Assembly (NCBI RefSeq): GCF_004959935.1
Contig: NZ_SMYN01000001.1
Location: 62,001 to 126,000, forward strand
Direction of reading: 5' to 3'
Length of the DNA: 64,000 nucleotides
Source of the DNA: Falsirhodobacter xinxiangensis
GTDB taxonomy: Bacteria > Pseudomonadota > Alphaproteobacteria > Rhodobacterales > Rhodobacteraceae
Below, in pieces: positions 1 to 9,095 of the stretch. How positions within the stretch are numbered: the stretch's first letter is position 1; every line of letters begins with the position of its first letter. The translations under genes were made by a program, and so were the position numbers. The notes beneath the pieces were generated by a model, which searched no databases, was not told the DNA's origin, and saw nothing but the letters and a program-made list of their open reading frames with translations.

Positions 1-573
1 CTCCAGATACAGCCCAGGCACGGTTTCGAGGTTGTGGTTGAACACGTCGGGCCGCGCAGCGACGACGGTTTCCAGCGCCGAGGGCGCGCATTTCAGGAAG
101 TCCGGCGTCAGAATCTCGATGGTGGTGCTGGGCGAACGGTGGCGGATCGCGCGGATGGTCTGGGCGAAATGCTCTGCCCCGCCATCGTCCAGATCGTCAC
201 GGTCCACCGAAGTCACGACCACATGGTTCAGGCCCAGCTTGGACACGGCATGCGCAACGCGCCCCGGCTCGAACGCATCGAGGTTTTGCGGCTTGCCCGT
301 CGCCACGTTGCAGAAGGTGCAGCCGCGGGTGCAGATCTCGCCCATGATCATCATGGTGGCGTGGCCCTGGCTCCAGCATTCGCCAACGTTGGGGCAGCCC
401 GCCTCCTCGCACACGGTCACAAGGCGGTTTTCCTTGATGATGTCGCGGGTCTGCTTATACCCCTCGGACGTCGGAGCCTTGACGCGAATCCAGTCTGGCT
501 TCTTCGGCTGCGCATTGTCGGCGCGGTGCGCCTTTTCGGGATGACGCTGGTCCGGTAGCTTGAGATCGCGCAC
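1..573 (-). CDS. lipA: Lipoyl synthase, 3' end cut by the window edge
   Basis: Radical-SAM enzyme that inserts two sulfur atoms into protein-bound octanoyl groups to make lipoate for 2-oxoacid dehydrogenases and the glycine cleavage system. The visible 191 codons carry both family signatures: the auxiliary cluster motif C-X4-C-X5-C (Cys55, Cys60, Cys66) and the radical-SAM cluster C-X3-C-X2-C (Cys81, Cys85, Cys88, in CTRGCTFC). The start is GTG, giving (V)[13 protein letters not shown]; no ATG lies upstream in frame that fits the family's length, and a purine-rich stretch precedes the GTG. The C-terminal third lies outside the window. Identification is secure; the exact start is slightly less so. 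Confidence 0.93.
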   Translation of the reverse strand, partial: MRDLKLPDQRHPEKAHRADNAQPKKPDWIRVKAPTSEGYKQTRDIIKENRLVTVCEEAGCPNVGECWSQGHATMMIMGEICTRGCTFCNVATGKPQNLDAFEPGRVAHAVSKLGLNHVVVTSVDRDDLDDGGAEHFAQTIRAIRHRSPSTTIEILTPDFLKCAPSALETVVAARPDVFNHNLETVPGLYLE

Positions 574-641
574 GAAATTTCCCCCTCGCGGCCGATTTCC
601 TTCGAGATAGGCTCTTTGGACGCCCAAGGCAACCGATCCAC

Positions 642-670
642 TTGAGCCGGTTGCCCGCTTTGTCTAAAAC
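642..670 (+). promoter_or_regulatory. Possible sigma-70 promoter of the peroxiredoxin gene
   Basis: TTGAGC at 642-647 and TAAAAC at 665-670 are separated by 17 bases, and lie about 57 bases before the peroxiredoxin start codon. The match is by eye only and neither box is perfect. Confidence 0.3.
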
Positions 671-726
671 GCATGTCGGGGAGGAACAGGCGATCCGTTA
701 GGATCATAGTTCCGAAGGGATATATC

Positions 727-1275
727 ATGCAGACGGGCGTCAAACTGCCTTCCATCAACTTTCAGACGCGCGTGCGCGACGAATCCATCGGCGGGCCGAA
801 CCCGTTCCGCTGGGAGGTCAAGACCACCGCCGATTACTTCGCTGGCAAACGGGTCGTGCTGTTCTCGCTTCCGGGTGCGTTCACGCCCACCTGCTCGACC
901 TATCAGCTGCCGGGGTTCGAGAACGGCTTTGCCGACTTCCAGGCCCAGGGCATCGACGAAATCTACTGCATGTCGGTCAATGACGCCTTCGTGATGAACC
1001 AATGGGCCAAGGCGCAGGGGCTTCAGAACGTCAAGGTCATCCCGGACGGCTCGGGCGAATTCACCCGCCGCGTCGGCATGCTGGTGCGCAAGGACAACCT
1101 CGGCTTCGGTCTGCGCTCGTGGCGCTATGCCGCCATCGTGGACAACGGTGTGGTCGAAGCGTGGTTCGAAGAGCCGGGCATGTGCGACAACCACGGCGAA
1201 GACCCCTATGGCGTGTCGTCGCCGGAATCGGTGCTGGAATATCTGCGCGCCGCATCGGCCGAAAAGGCCGCGTGA
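727..1275 (+). CDS. Peroxiredoxin of the Prx5 (redoxin) group
   Basis: Thiol peroxidase of 182 residues that reduces hydrogen peroxide and organic peroxides in the cytoplasm. The peroxidatic cysteine is Cys56 in PGAFTPTC, the signature of the Prx5/AhpC-TSA group. A second cysteine sits near residue 159 (EEPGMCDNHGEDPYG) and could act in resolution, although many Prx5 enzymes use glutathione or glutaredoxin instead. I chose the ATG at 727 because a purine-rich GAAGGG precedes it and homologues begin near there; an upstream in-frame ATG at 673 gives an unlikely basic extension. A perfect hairpin terminator follows at once. The nearby oxyR and catalase genes fit a peroxide-defence cluster. Confidence 0.9.
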   Translation: MQTGVKLPSINFQTRVRDESIGGPNPFRWEVKTTADYFAGKRVVLFSLPGAFTPTCSTYQLPGFENGFADFQAQGIDEIYCMSVNDAFVMNQWAKAQGLQNVKVIPDGSGEFTRRVGMLVRKDNLGFGLRSWRYAAIVDNGVVEAWFEEPGMCDNHGEDPYGVSSPESVLEYLRAASAEKAA

Positions 1276-1280
1276 CCTTT

Positions 1281-1298
1281 GGGGGCCTTCGGGCCCCC
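1281..1298. terminator. Shared hairpin terminator between convergent genes
   Basis: GGGGGCC (1281-1287) pairs perfectly with GGCCCCC (1292-1298) around a TTCG tetraloop. T residues lie on the right side and A/T residues on the left, so it can serve both the peroxiredoxin gene (+) and the acetyltransferase gene (-), which converge here. Confidence 0.75.
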
Positions 1299-1730
1299 TT
1301 ATCTTTGATACCGGATGAAGGGCGTCACCCGCCCGATCCGGTCGTAAAGCTGGCGCGCGCCGGTGTTGAAATCCTGCGTCAGCCAGTAAACCGAAGGCGT
1401 GCCATTCGCATCCGCCGCGGCATAGACCGCCTCGATCAGCGCCCGCCCCGCGCCGCCGCCCCGAACCGCAGGGTCCACATATAAATCCTGAAGGTAGCAG
1501 ACATCCTCGATCCGCCAGTTATGCGGGTGAAAGATGTAATGCACCAGGCCGATCAGCCGCCCGTCCTGCTCTACCACCAGCGCCCATTGTGGACGGGCCG
1601 GGTCCAGAAACCGGGCGAAAGTGGTGGCCATCACATCCTCGGATACGCGGGTATCATAGAACTCGAGGTAGCCGGTCCAGAGCTTGCGCCATTGCGGCTG
1701 GTCTTCGGCGGTCAGAGGCCGGATGGTCAT
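1299..1730 (-). CDS. GNAT-family N-acetyltransferase
   Basis: A 143-residue single-domain acetyl-CoA-dependent acyltransferase. The acetyl-CoA binding loop is visible as VDPAVRGGGAGRALIEA in the second half (R-G-x-G-x-A/G pattern), after the typical YLQDLYVD strand, and the N-terminal part matches the fold ([17 protein letters not shown]). The start ATG at 1730 has AAAGGAAAG just upstream and overlaps the stop of oxyR by four bases, so the two genes are translationally coupled. The substrate cannot be read from sequence. Being second gene in an oxyR operon suggests expression together with the peroxide regulator, but no direct link to oxidative stress is shown. Confidence 0.85.
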   Translation of the reverse strand: MTIRPLTAEDQPQWRKLWTGYLEFYDTRVSEDVMATTFARFLDPARPQWALVVEQDGRLIGLVHYIFHPHNWRIEDVCYLQDLYVDPAVRGGGAGRALIEAVYAAADANGTPSVYWLTQDFNTGARQLYDRIGRVTPFIRYQR

Positions 1731-2599
1731 GCGCTTTCCTTTATCTGGGCGGCCAGGGTCGCGAACCATGGCTCGGCTGCGGTCGTTTCCCGCCCTACAA
1801 GCGCGACCGCGCGCGACGGTTGCGGTTCAGCAAAGCGGGCAAGGCGCATCGCGGGCTGCGCCGCGCTTTCCACCGCCATCGCGATTTCCGGGATGAAGGT
1901 CAGCCCATATCCCTGCCCGACCAGCCCCGCCAATGTCGACAGCGACGAAGCGCCCAGATCGACCCGCGTGGCGCGGCGGTCCAGCCCGCACACCTCCAGC
2001 GCCTGATCGGCAAGGCAATGCCCTTCGTCCAGCAACAGCAGGTGGTCCGGGTCGAGAGCAGACGGGCGCAGATGCTCGATCCCACTGGCCAGCGCATCGA
2101 GGCGCGGTGCGCTGCCCGCCAGCAGGAACCGGTCGATGAAAAGAGGATGCGACACCATTCCGGGCCGCGCCGGGCTGGCGATCACCACGGCATCCAGAGT
2201 GCCATCCTCCAGCCCGTCCAACAGCGCGTCGGTCTGCGCCTCGCGCAGGCGCAATTCGGTCGTGATGCGCGGAAGCAGTCGGGGAAGCAGATAGGGTGCA
2301 ACGGTCGGGATGATGCCGATGTTCACCCGACCGCCGAGCGATTGACGACGCGCCATTGCCTCGATCTCGGCCACGTCGGCAAGGATACGAGCGGCGCGCG
2401 CGGCCACCTCGCGCCCCGCCGGAGTCAGACGCAGATCACGCCCGCGTTCCAGAAGCGCCATACCAAGCCCCTCCTCCATCTCTCGTATCTGCATGGACAG
2501 GGCGGGTTGCGTCACATGCACCTTGGCGGCGGCCCGTCCAAAGTGACGTTCCTGCGTCAGGGCAAGGAAATAGGACAGTTGTTTGATCGTCAGCGCCAT
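1727..2599 (-). CDS. oxyR: LysR-family peroxide sensor OxyR
   Basis: A 290-residue LysR-type regulator. The N-terminal winged helix-turn-helix spans about residues 3-62 ([20 protein letters not shown]), followed by the two-lobed sensor domain. It is called OxyR rather than a generic LysR protein because the redox disulfide pair is present with exact spacing: Cys195 and Cys204 in [12 protein letters not shown], matching Cys199 and Cys208 of E. coli OxyR within the GHCL-DQA context. It faces the catalase gene across 97 bases holding an OxyR-like double site, and is followed by a GNAT gene with a 4-base overlap. The catalase is the likely target. Confidence 0.93.
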   Translation of the reverse strand: MALTIKQLSYFLALTQERHFGRAAAKVHVTQPALSMQIREMEEGLGMALLERGRDLRLTPAGREVAARAARILADVAEIEAMARRQSLGGRVNIGIIPTVAPYLLPRLLPRITTELRLREAQTDALLDGLEDGTLDAVVIASPARPGMVSHPLFIDRFLLAGSAPRLDALASGIEHLRPSALDPDHLLLLDEGHCLADQALEVCGLDRRATRVDLGASSLSTLAGLVGQGYGLTFIPEIAMAVESAAQPAMRLARFAEPQPSRAVALVGRETTAAEPWFATLAAQIKESA

Positions 2600-2602
2600 A
2601 CG

Positions 2603-2639
2603 ATCAGTTTATCTGATGCATCTGCCAAGTAAATCGGAT
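2603..2639. promoter_or_regulatory. Candidate OxyR tetramer binding site
   Basis: ATCAG-TTTAT-CTGAT (2603-2617) is a perfect inverted repeat of the LysR ATC-N9-GAT type. After a 7-base gap a second, weaker 15-base copy follows at 2625-2639, CCAAGTAAATCGGAT, sharing AGT at its left and ATC and GAT at its right. Two 15-base elements 22 bases apart is the layout of known OxyR sites. It lies in the oxyR-catalase divergent region, so it could serve both autoregulation and catalase induction. Binding is inferred. Confidence 0.6.
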
Positions 2640-2696
2640 TTCCCTTTATGCCGTCGGCCCTACATGGTTCACCCGACGCCACCGATGGAGGAAGCC

Positions 2697-4199
2697 ATGA
2701 GCGACAAGCCACGCCTGACAACGACAGCCGGCGCGCCGGTCCCGAGCAACAATACCACACATACGGCTGGCGAACGCGGCCCGGCACTGCTTCAGGACTA
2801 TCAGCTGATCGAAAAGCTGGCGCATCAGAACCGCGAGCGCATCCCCGAACGCGTCGTCCACGCCAAGGGTTGGGGCGCCTTCGGCACCTTCACGGTCACG
2901 AACGACATCACCCATATCTCGCGCGCCAAGGTGTTCGAAACCGTCGGCAAGAAGACCGAATTGCTGACCCGATTCTCCACCGTGGCAGGGGAACTGGGCG
3001 CTGCGGATGCCGAACGCGACGTGCGCGGCTTTTCGGTGAAGCTTTACACCGAGGAGGGCAACTGGGATCTGGTGGGCAACAACACCCCGATCTTCTTCAT
3101 CCGCGACGGGTTCAAGTTTCCGGACTTCATCCGCACCCAGAAACGTCACCCGAAAACCAACCTCCGCTCGCCCGAGGCGATGTTCGACTTCTGGTCGGCC
3201 CAGCCCGAATCGGTGCATCAGGTGACGATCCTGATGTCGGATCGCGGCATTCCGGTGAACCCGATGCACATGCACGGCTATGGCAGCCACACGTTCAGCA
3301 TGTGGAACGCGGACGGCGTGCGGCACTGGGTGAAGTTCCACTGGCGCTGCCAGCAGCCGATCCAGAACTACACCAACGCGCAGGCGGAAAAGCTGATCGG
3401 CAAGACGCGCGAAAGCTATCAGGAAGATCTTTACAACGCGATCGACGAGGGCCGTTTCCCGAAGTGGAAGCTGCATATTCAGGCCATGCCCGAGGAAGAC
3501 GCGCTGAAGACCCCTTACAACCCGTTCGATCTGACCAAGGTCTGGCCGCATGGTGACTATCCGTTGATCGAGGTCGGCGAGATGGAGTTGAACCGCAACC
3601 CGGAAAACTACTTCGTTTTCGTCGAGAATGCGGCCTATTCGCCGTCGAACGTCGTGCCGGGGATCGGCTTCTCGCCCGACAAGATGCTTCAGGCGCGGAT
3701 CTTCTCCTATGCCGACGCGCACCGTTACCGCCTTGGCACGCATTACGAGGCGCTGCCCGCCAATGCCGCCAAGAACGCCCCTGTGAACCATTATCACAAG
3801 GACGGCCCGATGCGTTTCTTCACCAACGATTTCGGCAACCCGGACGCGTATTACGAACCGAACCAATGGGGCGGTCCGGTGGCCGATCCGGGCGTGCAGG
3901 AACCGCCGCTGAAGATCTCGGGGGATGCGGATCGCTATGTGCAGCAGGAGGCGGATGCTGATTACGTTCAGCCCCGCGCGCTGTTCAACCTGCTGCCAGC
4001 GGACGAGAAGGAACGTCTTTACAGCAACATGGGCGCGGCGATGGGGCCGTGTTCGGACGGCGTGAAGGAACGCTGGCTGGCGGTGCTGAAAAAGGTTCAC
4101 CCCGACTACGAAGCCGGGGTGAGGAAAGCACTTCAGGTCGACAATGATGTGAACGCGATCTCGGTGACGGACGAAACCGAAACGACCGCAGCCGAGTGA
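2697..4199 (+). CDS. Monofunctional haem catalase (small-subunit clade)
   Basis: Dismutates hydrogen peroxide to water and oxygen. The 500-residue length fits the small-subunit catalases. The catalytic histidine is His55 in [12 protein letters not shown]. The distal asparagine region and the proximal haem-tyrosine motif [14 protein letters not shown] near residue 345 are all intact. The start at 2697 has GGAGG six bases upstream; the ATG twelve bases earlier lies in the ribosome-binding region. The gene is divergent from oxyR with an OxyR-like double site between them, so peroxide induction is expected. It ends at a perfect hairpin. No large-subunit C-terminal flavodoxin-like domain is present. 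Confidence 0.95.
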   Translation: MSDKPRLTTTAGAPVPSNNTTHTAGERGPALLQDYQLIEKLAHQNRERIPERVVHAKGWGAFGTFTVTNDITHISRAKVFETVGKKTELLTRFSTVAGELGAADAERDVRGFSVKLYTEEGNWDLVGNNTPIFFIRDGFKFPDFIRTQKRHPKTNLRSPEAMFDFWSAQPESVHQVTILMSDRGIPVNPMHMHGYGSHTFSMWNADGVRHWVKFHWRCQQPIQNYTNAQAEKLIGKTRESYQEDLYNAIDEGRFPKWKLHIQAMPEEDALKTPYNPFDLTKVWPHGDYPLIEVGEMELNRNPENYFVFVENAAYSPSNVVPGIGFSPDKMLQARIFSYADAHRYRLGTHYEALPANAAKNAPVNHYHKDGPMRFFTNDFGNPDAYYEPNQWGGPVADPGVQEPPLKISGDADRYVQQEADADYVQPRALFNLLPADEKERLYSNMGAAMGPCSDGVKERWLAVLKKVHPDYEAGVRKALQVDNDVNAISVTDETETTAAE

Positions 4200-4205
4200 C
4201 TGGCT

Positions 4206-4233
4206 GGCCCGCTGGTCAACCGATCAGCGGGCC
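4206..4233. terminator. Hairpin terminator between catalase and DUF6456 genes
   Basis: GGCCCGCTG (4206-4214) and CAGCGGGCC (4225-4233) form a perfect nine-base stem with a ten-base loop, just after the catalase stop. It runs into the 3' end of the opposing gene. Only a short CTT follows, so intrinsic termination may be partial. Confidence 0.55.
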
Positions 4234-5271
4234 CTTGCCGCCATAGGCGCGCTGGTAATGCGCCCGAAGCCGCGCCAGCGCGATTCGCAGCACCACCTTG
4301 CCGGATCGGGCGGGCCAGTTCAGCGCCTTCTCTGTCGCCTCCACCCCTTCCAGATAGCAGCAGCAGCGCAGGACCATATCCCCAAGGCCGGGGCCCAGTT
4401 CGCGCAAGGCCAGCGCCACGCGGTCGCGGGCGGCACCCGGGCCGCGCCCTGCCGGATCGGCCTTCGGCCCCGGCGCGCCGCCATCCATGAACCTGTCCCA
4501 GTTCTGCGTCACGCGCGGTCCCATCTGCGCCAGTTCGAAATCTTCGCGCAACCGCTCGGCGGCGGCGACGAGTTCCGGCTCCAGCAGCGGCTTGCCATCC
4601 TTGTCGCGGCGGCGCCCCATTGCAGCGACGGGGCTTTCGCCCAAGCCGTAGCGCAGGCGCCGGGTATCCTCCTCCTCGCCCCAGCTGAAATTCGCCCCTG
4701 CCTCGGACATGCCGCGACGGCGGCCATCCTCCTCCTCGATCGCCTGACGCAGATAGGCGCGGCCTGCCGAGGTGATCTCGTAGGTGGTGATCCGCCCGGC
4801 CTTGCGCGGTGCGATCCAGTTCTTCAGCGCGAAGGCCTGCGCCACGGCGCGATCCACGACCGCGGTCTTGGCCGTCTGCCCATCGGGAAGCGTCCGCAGC
4901 ACCGCCGCCTTCTCCATATCGGCGGCGAAGCCTAGCACCGCGCCCGACTCGGCCATGCGGCGCAGGACACGGCGCGCCTCGGCAGCGATGCGCGCTTCGT
5001 CGTGGATGAAGTCCTGGCTGCGGGTGGCGATGGTCATGGGGTCTTCCTCATCGTTCGGCGCGCGGGCAAGCGCGGCAAGGGCAGCATCGATCAGCGGATC
5101 GTCGCGGCGGTTCTCGTATCGGCGCACCTGGCGCATGACGGTCGAAGCGTGACACCCCTCGCGTCGGGCAAGTTCCCGCAGCGAAAGGCCTTCCTCGGTA
5201 TGATCCAGATAAAGCCGCACCGCGTCGGGCAGCCAAGCGGGGAGTGTCTGAACAGGTCTTAGATTTGCCAT
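4216..5271 (-). CDS. Helix-turn-helix protein, DUF6456 type
   Basis: A 351-residue protein that I recognise only as a conserved alphaproteobacterial family. The N-terminal 50 residues contain a predicted helix-turn-helix (LSLRELARREGCHASTVMRQ, about 30-49), which suggests DNA binding. The middle is charged and holds a second winged-helix-like stretch near residues 145-175. The C-terminal third (about 245-345) is rich in leucine and arginine with two adjacent cysteines in LRCCCYLEGVEA and is the likely DUF6456 region. It is divergent from the DUF6477 gene, a pairing I associate with Rhodobacteraceae. The function is unknown; a transcriptional role is an inference from the helix-turn-helix alone. 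Confidence 0.7.
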   Translation of the reverse strand: MANLRPVQTLPAWLPDAVRLYLDHTEEGLSLRELARREGCHASTVMRQVRRYENRRDDPLIDAALAALARAPNDEEDPMTIATRSQDFIHDEARIAAEARRVLRRMAESGAVLGFAADMEKAAVLRTLPDGQTAKTAVVDRAVAQAFALKNWIAPRKAGRITTYEITSAGRAYLRQAIEEEDGRRRGMSEAGANFSWGEEEDTRRLRYGLGESPVAAMGRRRDKDGKPLLEPELVAAAERLREDFELAQMGPRVTQNWDRFMDGGAPGPKADPAGRGPGAARDRVALALRELGPGLGDMVLRCCCYLEGVEATEKALNWPARSGKVVLRIALARLRAHYQRAYGGKGPLIG

Positions 5272-5389
5272 GATCGCGTTCCGTGCGACGTGCCGGACAC
5301 CCGACCCGCCATTAAGACTTTTGCAACCATGGGTGGCATTGGTTACCTGCTGGTTAAAACAATCGACTTTTCCGATAATTGCTTCATTT

Positions 5390-5410
5390 CCCTAAACCAT
5401 TGGGTAAGGG
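5390..5410. promoter_or_regulatory. Inverted repeat in the DUF6456/DUF6477 divergent region
   Basis: CCCTAAACC (5390-5398) and GGGTAAGGG (5402-5410) form an imperfect palindrome, seven of nine positions matching, around a 3-base centre. It lies in a 219-base AT-richer divergent region and is a candidate operator for the helix-turn-helix protein encoded next to it. No binding data exist here. Confidence 0.35.
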
Positions 5411-5490
5411 TCCGCGCGGCGATTTCGACTGTTGCGCAACGCCCGGTTGACTTGAGGCATGGTCCGTCTTGCCACAAAGAGGACACATTG

Positions 5491-5766
5491 ATGACCGACT
5501 TCCGCGCCATTCTTGCCGAACTCCGCCGCCCGCGCCTGCTGATTAGGGCAGCCCGTCACGGCATGGGCGACTATCGCCGCGACCGCGATCTGCGCCGTCT
5601 GGTCGATGCCGCGGCCCCCGAAGTCGCCCTTCCTGAATTGATCCTGCAAGAGGAACGGCTGGAGACGATCCGCCGCGCGGGTGATGCCAGCTATTCCCTC
5701 ACCCGCCATGTCGAGGTGCTGATCGCGATGATGGCCGAGACGCGCCTGCTGCCGCGCACGGCGTGA
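5491..5766 (+). CDS. DUF6477-type small conserved protein
   Basis: A 91-residue soluble, strongly basic and acidic protein rich in arginine and leucine ([20 protein letters not shown]). It resembles a small family I know from Rhodobacteraceae as DUF6477; it has no signal peptide, membrane segment or recognisable catalytic motif. The start has AGAGGA upstream. guaA begins 40 bases later on the same strand, so the two may be co-transcribed. It is divergent from the DUF6456 helix-turn-helix gene, suggesting a functional link. Its role is unknown. Confidence 0.75.
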   Translation: MTDFRAILAELRRPRLLIRAARHGMGDYRRDRDLRRLVDAAAPEVALPELILQEERLETIRRAGDASYSLTRHVEVLIAMMAETRLLPRTA

Positions 5767-5806
5767 CCCCTTGCGAAACGGACCCTTTCGCCCTATTGCG
5801 CGAGGC

Positions 5807-7369
5807 ATGACCCAGCATGATCGCCTCCTCATCATCGACTTCGGTAGCCAAGTCACGCAGCTTATCGCGCGGCGCTTGCGCGAGCTGAACGTGTATTGCG
5901 AAATCCACCCGTTCAACAAGGTGGACGACGCCTTCCTGAAGGACTTCGCGCCCAAGGCGGTGATCTTCTCGGGCGGGCCGTCCTCCGTGTTCGCCGAAGG
6001 GGCCCCGATGCCCCCGGCGGGCGTGTTCGACATGGGCGTGCCGATCCTTGGCATCTGCTATGGCCAGCAGGTCATGATGCACTGCCTTGGTGGCAAGGTG
6101 GAACGCGGGCATGGCACTGCCGAATTCGGCCGCGCCTATGTCACGCCGTCCGAAGACCGGATCGATCTGCTGGAAGGCTGGTTCGGCGCGCTGGACGGGC
6201 GAGAGCAGGTGTGGATGAGCCATGGCGACCACGTATCGGCCATTGCGCCGGGCTTTCGGGTCTATGGCACCTCGCCCAATGCGCCCTTCGCCATCACTGC
6301 GGACACGTCGCGCAATTTCTTCGCCGTGCAATTCCACCCCGAGGTGCACCACACCCCGCAGGGCGCGAAACTGTATGAAAATTTCGTACGCCTGGCCGGG
6401 TTCACCGGCGACTGGACGATGGGCGCCTATCGCGAAGAAGCGATCCGCAAGATTCGCGAACAGGTGGGCGATCAGAAGGTCATCTGCGGCCTGTCGGGCG
6501 GCGTCGATTCTTCCGTCGCGGCGGTCCTGATCCACGAAGCGATCGGCGATCAGCTGACCTGCGTCTTCGTCGACCACGGCCTGCTGCGTCAGGGCGAGGC
6601 GGAACAGGTCGTCACCATGTTCCGCGACCATTACAACATGCCGCTGATTCATGCCGACGAATCCGAACTGTTCCTCGGCCAGCTTGAGGGCCAGTCGGAC
6701 CCGGAAACGAAGCGCAAGATCATCGGCAAGCTGTTCATCGACGTGTTCCAGAAACACGCGGCGGAAGTCGGCGGCGCGACCTTCCTTGCCCAAGGTACGC
6801 TTTATCCTGACGTGATCGAAAGCGTATCGTTCAGCGGCGGTCCTTCGGTCACGATCAAGTCGCACCACAATGTCGGCGGCCTGCCCGAGAAGATGGGCCT
6901 GCAACTGGTCGAGCCGCTGCGCGAGTTGTTCAAGGACGAGGTCCGCGCCCTTGGCCGCGAGCTTGGCCTGCCCGACAGCTTCATCGGCCGTCACCCCTTC
7001 CCCGGTCCCGGTCTGGCGATCCGCTGCCCCGGAGAGATCACCCGCGAGAAGCTGGAAATCCTGCGCAAGGCGGATGCGGTCTATATCGACCAGATCCGCA
7101 AGCACGGGCTTTACAATGAAATCTGGCAGGCCTTCGTCGCGATCCTTCCGGTCCGCACGGTCGGCGTAATGGGCGACGGGCGCACCTATGATTTCGCCTG
7201 CGCGCTCCGCGCCGTGACCTCGGTGGACGGGATGACGGCGGATTATTATCCCTTCACCCACGACTTCCTTGGTGAGACGGCGACCCGGATCATCAACGAG
7301 GTTCAGGGGATCAACCGCGTCACCTACGACATCACATCGAAGCCTCCGGGCACGATCGAATGGGAATAA
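5807..7369 (+). CDS. guaA: GMP synthase (glutamine-hydrolysing)
   Basis: Converts XMP to GMP with ATP and glutamine, the last step of guanine nucleotide synthesis, in the cytoplasm. The 520 residues show the class I glutamine amidotransferase domain (about 7-200) with nucleophile Cys84 in GICYGQQ and the His178/Glu180 pair in FHPEV. The ATP pyrophosphatase domain follows, with its P-loop SGGVDSS at 230-236, then the C-terminal dimerisation domain ending in the conserved KPPGTIEWE. Length and ends match the family. The chosen ATG starts [15 protein letters not shown]; an earlier in-frame start adds unneeded residues. A hairpin with a T-rich tail follows. Confidence 0.97.
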   Translation: MTQHDRLLIIDFGSQVTQLIARRLRELNVYCEIHPFNKVDDAFLKDFAPKAVIFSGGPSSVFAEGAPMPPAGVFDMGVPILGICYGQQVMMHCLGGKVERGHGTAEFGRAYVTPSEDRIDLLEGWFGALDGREQVWMSHGDHVSAIAPGFRVYGTSPNAPFAITADTSRNFFAVQFHPEVHHTPQGAKLYENFVRLAGFTGDWTMGAYREEAIRKIREQVGDQKVICGLSGGVDSSVAAVLIHEAIGDQLTCVFVDHGLLRQGEAEQVVTMFRDHYNMPLIHADESELFLGQLEGQSDPETKRKIIGKLFIDVFQKHAAEVGGATFLAQGTLYPDVIESVSFSGGPSVTIKSHHNVGGLPEKMGLQLVEPLRELFKDEVRALGRELGLPDSFIGRHPFPGPGLAIRCPGEITREKLEILRKADAVYIDQIRKHGLYNEIWQAFVAILPVRTVGVMGDGRTYDFACALRAVTSVDGMTADYYPFTHDFLGETATRIINEVQGINRVTYDITSKPPGTIEWE

Positions 7370-7411
7370 TGCTGGCACCGACGACACGGTTCCACGGAAT
7401 GTGAACGGATA

Positions 7412-7450
7412 ACGGGGTCGTGACATTGTTCGCGGCCCCGTTTCGTTTTA
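7412..7450 (+). terminator. Intrinsic terminator after guaA
   Basis: ACGGGGTCG (7412-7420) pairs with CGGCCCCGT (7433-7441), allowing one G-T pair, and is followed by the T-rich run TTCGTTTTA. It lies about 45 bases after the guaA stop. Confidence 0.75.
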
Positions 7451-7484
7451 TGGGGGAAAGGTCACCCCAACACGGATCACTCGA

Positions 7485-7730
7485 ATGATCGATTTCGTCC
7501 GCCGCAGCGCGCGCTGGCTTGGCACGGCTGAATATTCCTATGTTACCGGCATCGTCTGGCTCGGCGCCATGCCGATCCCGGTCTTCTGGCTCCGCGCGAA
7601 CGAGGCGTTGCGCGTCGCGGTTCTGCTAATGCTTTGGAGTGCGACGGCAGCCCTTACGGCAGTGAAGATCGCATATGGCCCCCTGCCCGCGCCGACGGCG
7701 GTTGCGCATTGGCTGACGGCGCTCATCTAA
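7485..7730 (+). CDS. Small membrane protein of unknown function
   Basis: An 81-residue protein with two hydrophobic segments (about 18-36 and 43-63) after a basic amphipathic start MIDFVRRSARWLG. No catalytic motif or family is recognised. It begins after the guaA terminator and has its own short upstream region, so it is probably transcribed alone. Coding is supported by codon choice and the membrane-protein composition rather than by a recognised homologue. Confidence 0.55.
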   Translation: MIDFVRRSARWLGTAEYSYVTGIVWLGAMPIPVFWLRANEALRVAVLLMLWSATAALTAVKIAYGPLPAPTAVAHWLTALI

Positions 7731-7841
7731 GGGCGCAACGGCAACAGGTTGGCGCAATCGTGGAATGACGCAGCGTCCTTGATTGACCGTTAACCCTTTA
7801 TCTCCATAGCGTTCTCAATCGGCAGGCGCTCGGGGGGTATA

Positions 7842-9038
7842 ATGAAGCGGATTGCAACAACCATTGGACTTGTCGCGCTTGGAACCGGCGCGGCCACGGC
7901 AGGCGGCATCGACCGCAGCGGTCAGAATATCAGCATCCTGTTCGAACAGGGGCGCTATGCGGAATTTTCATTCTCGCATTCGCGACCGGAAGTTTCCGGC
8001 ACAGATTCGCCCCTCGTTGCGCCGAACGGTGTCGTCGTCGCCCCGGGCGGCGGATCCTCGGGCGATGTCGCCAAGAATTTTTCCCAGTTCGGCTTCGCAT
8101 TTAAGAGCGACGTGAATGAACGGCTCTCCTATGCCGTCATCTATGACGAGCCGTTTGCCGCCGATATCGAATACGGTCCCGGCTCATTCAACCTCGCCAC
8201 GCCGGACAACGGCGGCACGGTCGCCAAGGCCCACGCCCATGCGCTGACCGCATTGCTGCGCTGGAAATTCGACGAGAATTTTTCTATCCACGGTGGCCTC
8301 CGCGCGCAGCAGGCGGACGGACACATCGCGCTACGCGGCGCGGCTTATCAGAACCCGTTCCTGCCGCCGGGCACGCCGGGGTCGGAGGGGTTCAATGGAT
8401 ACGACGTCGATCTAAAGCGGGACTGGGCTCCGGGCTATGTCGTCGGCGTCGCCTACGAGCGCCCCGAGATCGCCCTCCGCGTCGCGCTGACCTATCAATC
8501 ATCGATCAAGCACGAGTTCGACACCTACGAATCCGGCGCGGGCGTCGCGCCCGGCGAATCGGTGACTGAGGTGAAGACCCCGCAAAGCGTGAACCTCGAC
8601 TTCCAGACCGGCATCATGGCCGATACGCTTCTGTTCGGTCAGGTCCGCTGGGTGAAGTGGAGCGAGTTTCTGGTCGATCCGCAGAACTTCCTCAGCAACC
8701 CTCTGTCGAGCGGCGAAGGGCTGATCGGGCTGGACAACACGATCACCTATACCCTTGGTGTGGGGCGGAAATTCAACGACACGTGGTCCGGCGCGGCCTC
8801 TGTCAGCTATGAGCAGAAGGACAATCACCTGATCTCGCCGCTGGCACCGACCAACGGACGGCTGGGTCTGACACTGGCTGCGATCTATACGCAGGACAAC
8901 ATGAAGATCACCACCGGCGTCAACTACACCACCCTTGGCCGCGCGGCGCCCGAGACGGGAACCCCCGATACTGCCCGCGCCGACTTCCGCGACAACGACG
9001 CGCTCAGCGCCGGCGTGAAGGTCGGCTTCGCGTTCTGA
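7842..9038 (+). CDS. FadL/OmpP1-type outer-membrane transport protein
   Basis: A 398-residue outer-membrane beta-barrel of the long-chain fatty-acid transporter family. It has a signal peptide of about 20 residues ending in ATAGG, then the N-terminal hatch-like region and a regular alternation of hydrophobic and polar residues through to a terminal phenylalanine (VKVGFAF), as expected for barrel insertion. FadL-family proteins carry hydrophobic compounds such as fatty acids or aromatics across the outer membrane; the substrate here is not readable. It is followed by a perfect 12-base stem. No fatty-acid genes are next to it. Confidence 0.85.
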   Translation: MKRIATTIGLVALGTGAATAGGIDRSGQNISILFEQGRYAEFSFSHSRPEVSGTDSPLVAPNGVVVAPGGGSSGDVAKNFSQFGFAFKSDVNERLSYAVIYDEPFAADIEYGPGSFNLATPDNGGTVAKAHAHALTALLRWKFDENFSIHGGLRAQQADGHIALRGAAYQNPFLPPGTPGSEGFNGYDVDLKRDWAPGYVVGVAYERPEIALRVALTYQSSIKHEFDTYESGAGVAPGESVTEVKTPQSVNLDFQTGIMADTLLFGQVRWVKWSEFLVDPQNFLSNPLSSGEGLIGLDNTITYTLGVGRKFNDTWSGAASVSYEQKDNHLISPLAPTNGRLGLTLAAIYTQDNMKITTGVNYTTLGRAAPETGTPDTARADFRDNDALSAGVKVGFAF

Positions 9039-9043
9039 TCCAT

Positions 9044-9075
9044 CGCGGCCCGGATTGCGCATGATCCGGGCCGCG
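9044..9075 (+). terminator. Strong hairpin after the FadL-type gene
   Basis: CGCGGCCCGGAT (9044-9055) and ATCCGGGCCGCG (9064-9075) form a perfect 12-base stem with an eight-base loop directly after the stop codon. No long T run follows, so it may protect the 3' end of the message as much as terminate. Confidence 0.6.
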
Positions 9076-9095
9076 AGTTGTGACAGCGTCGCCAG

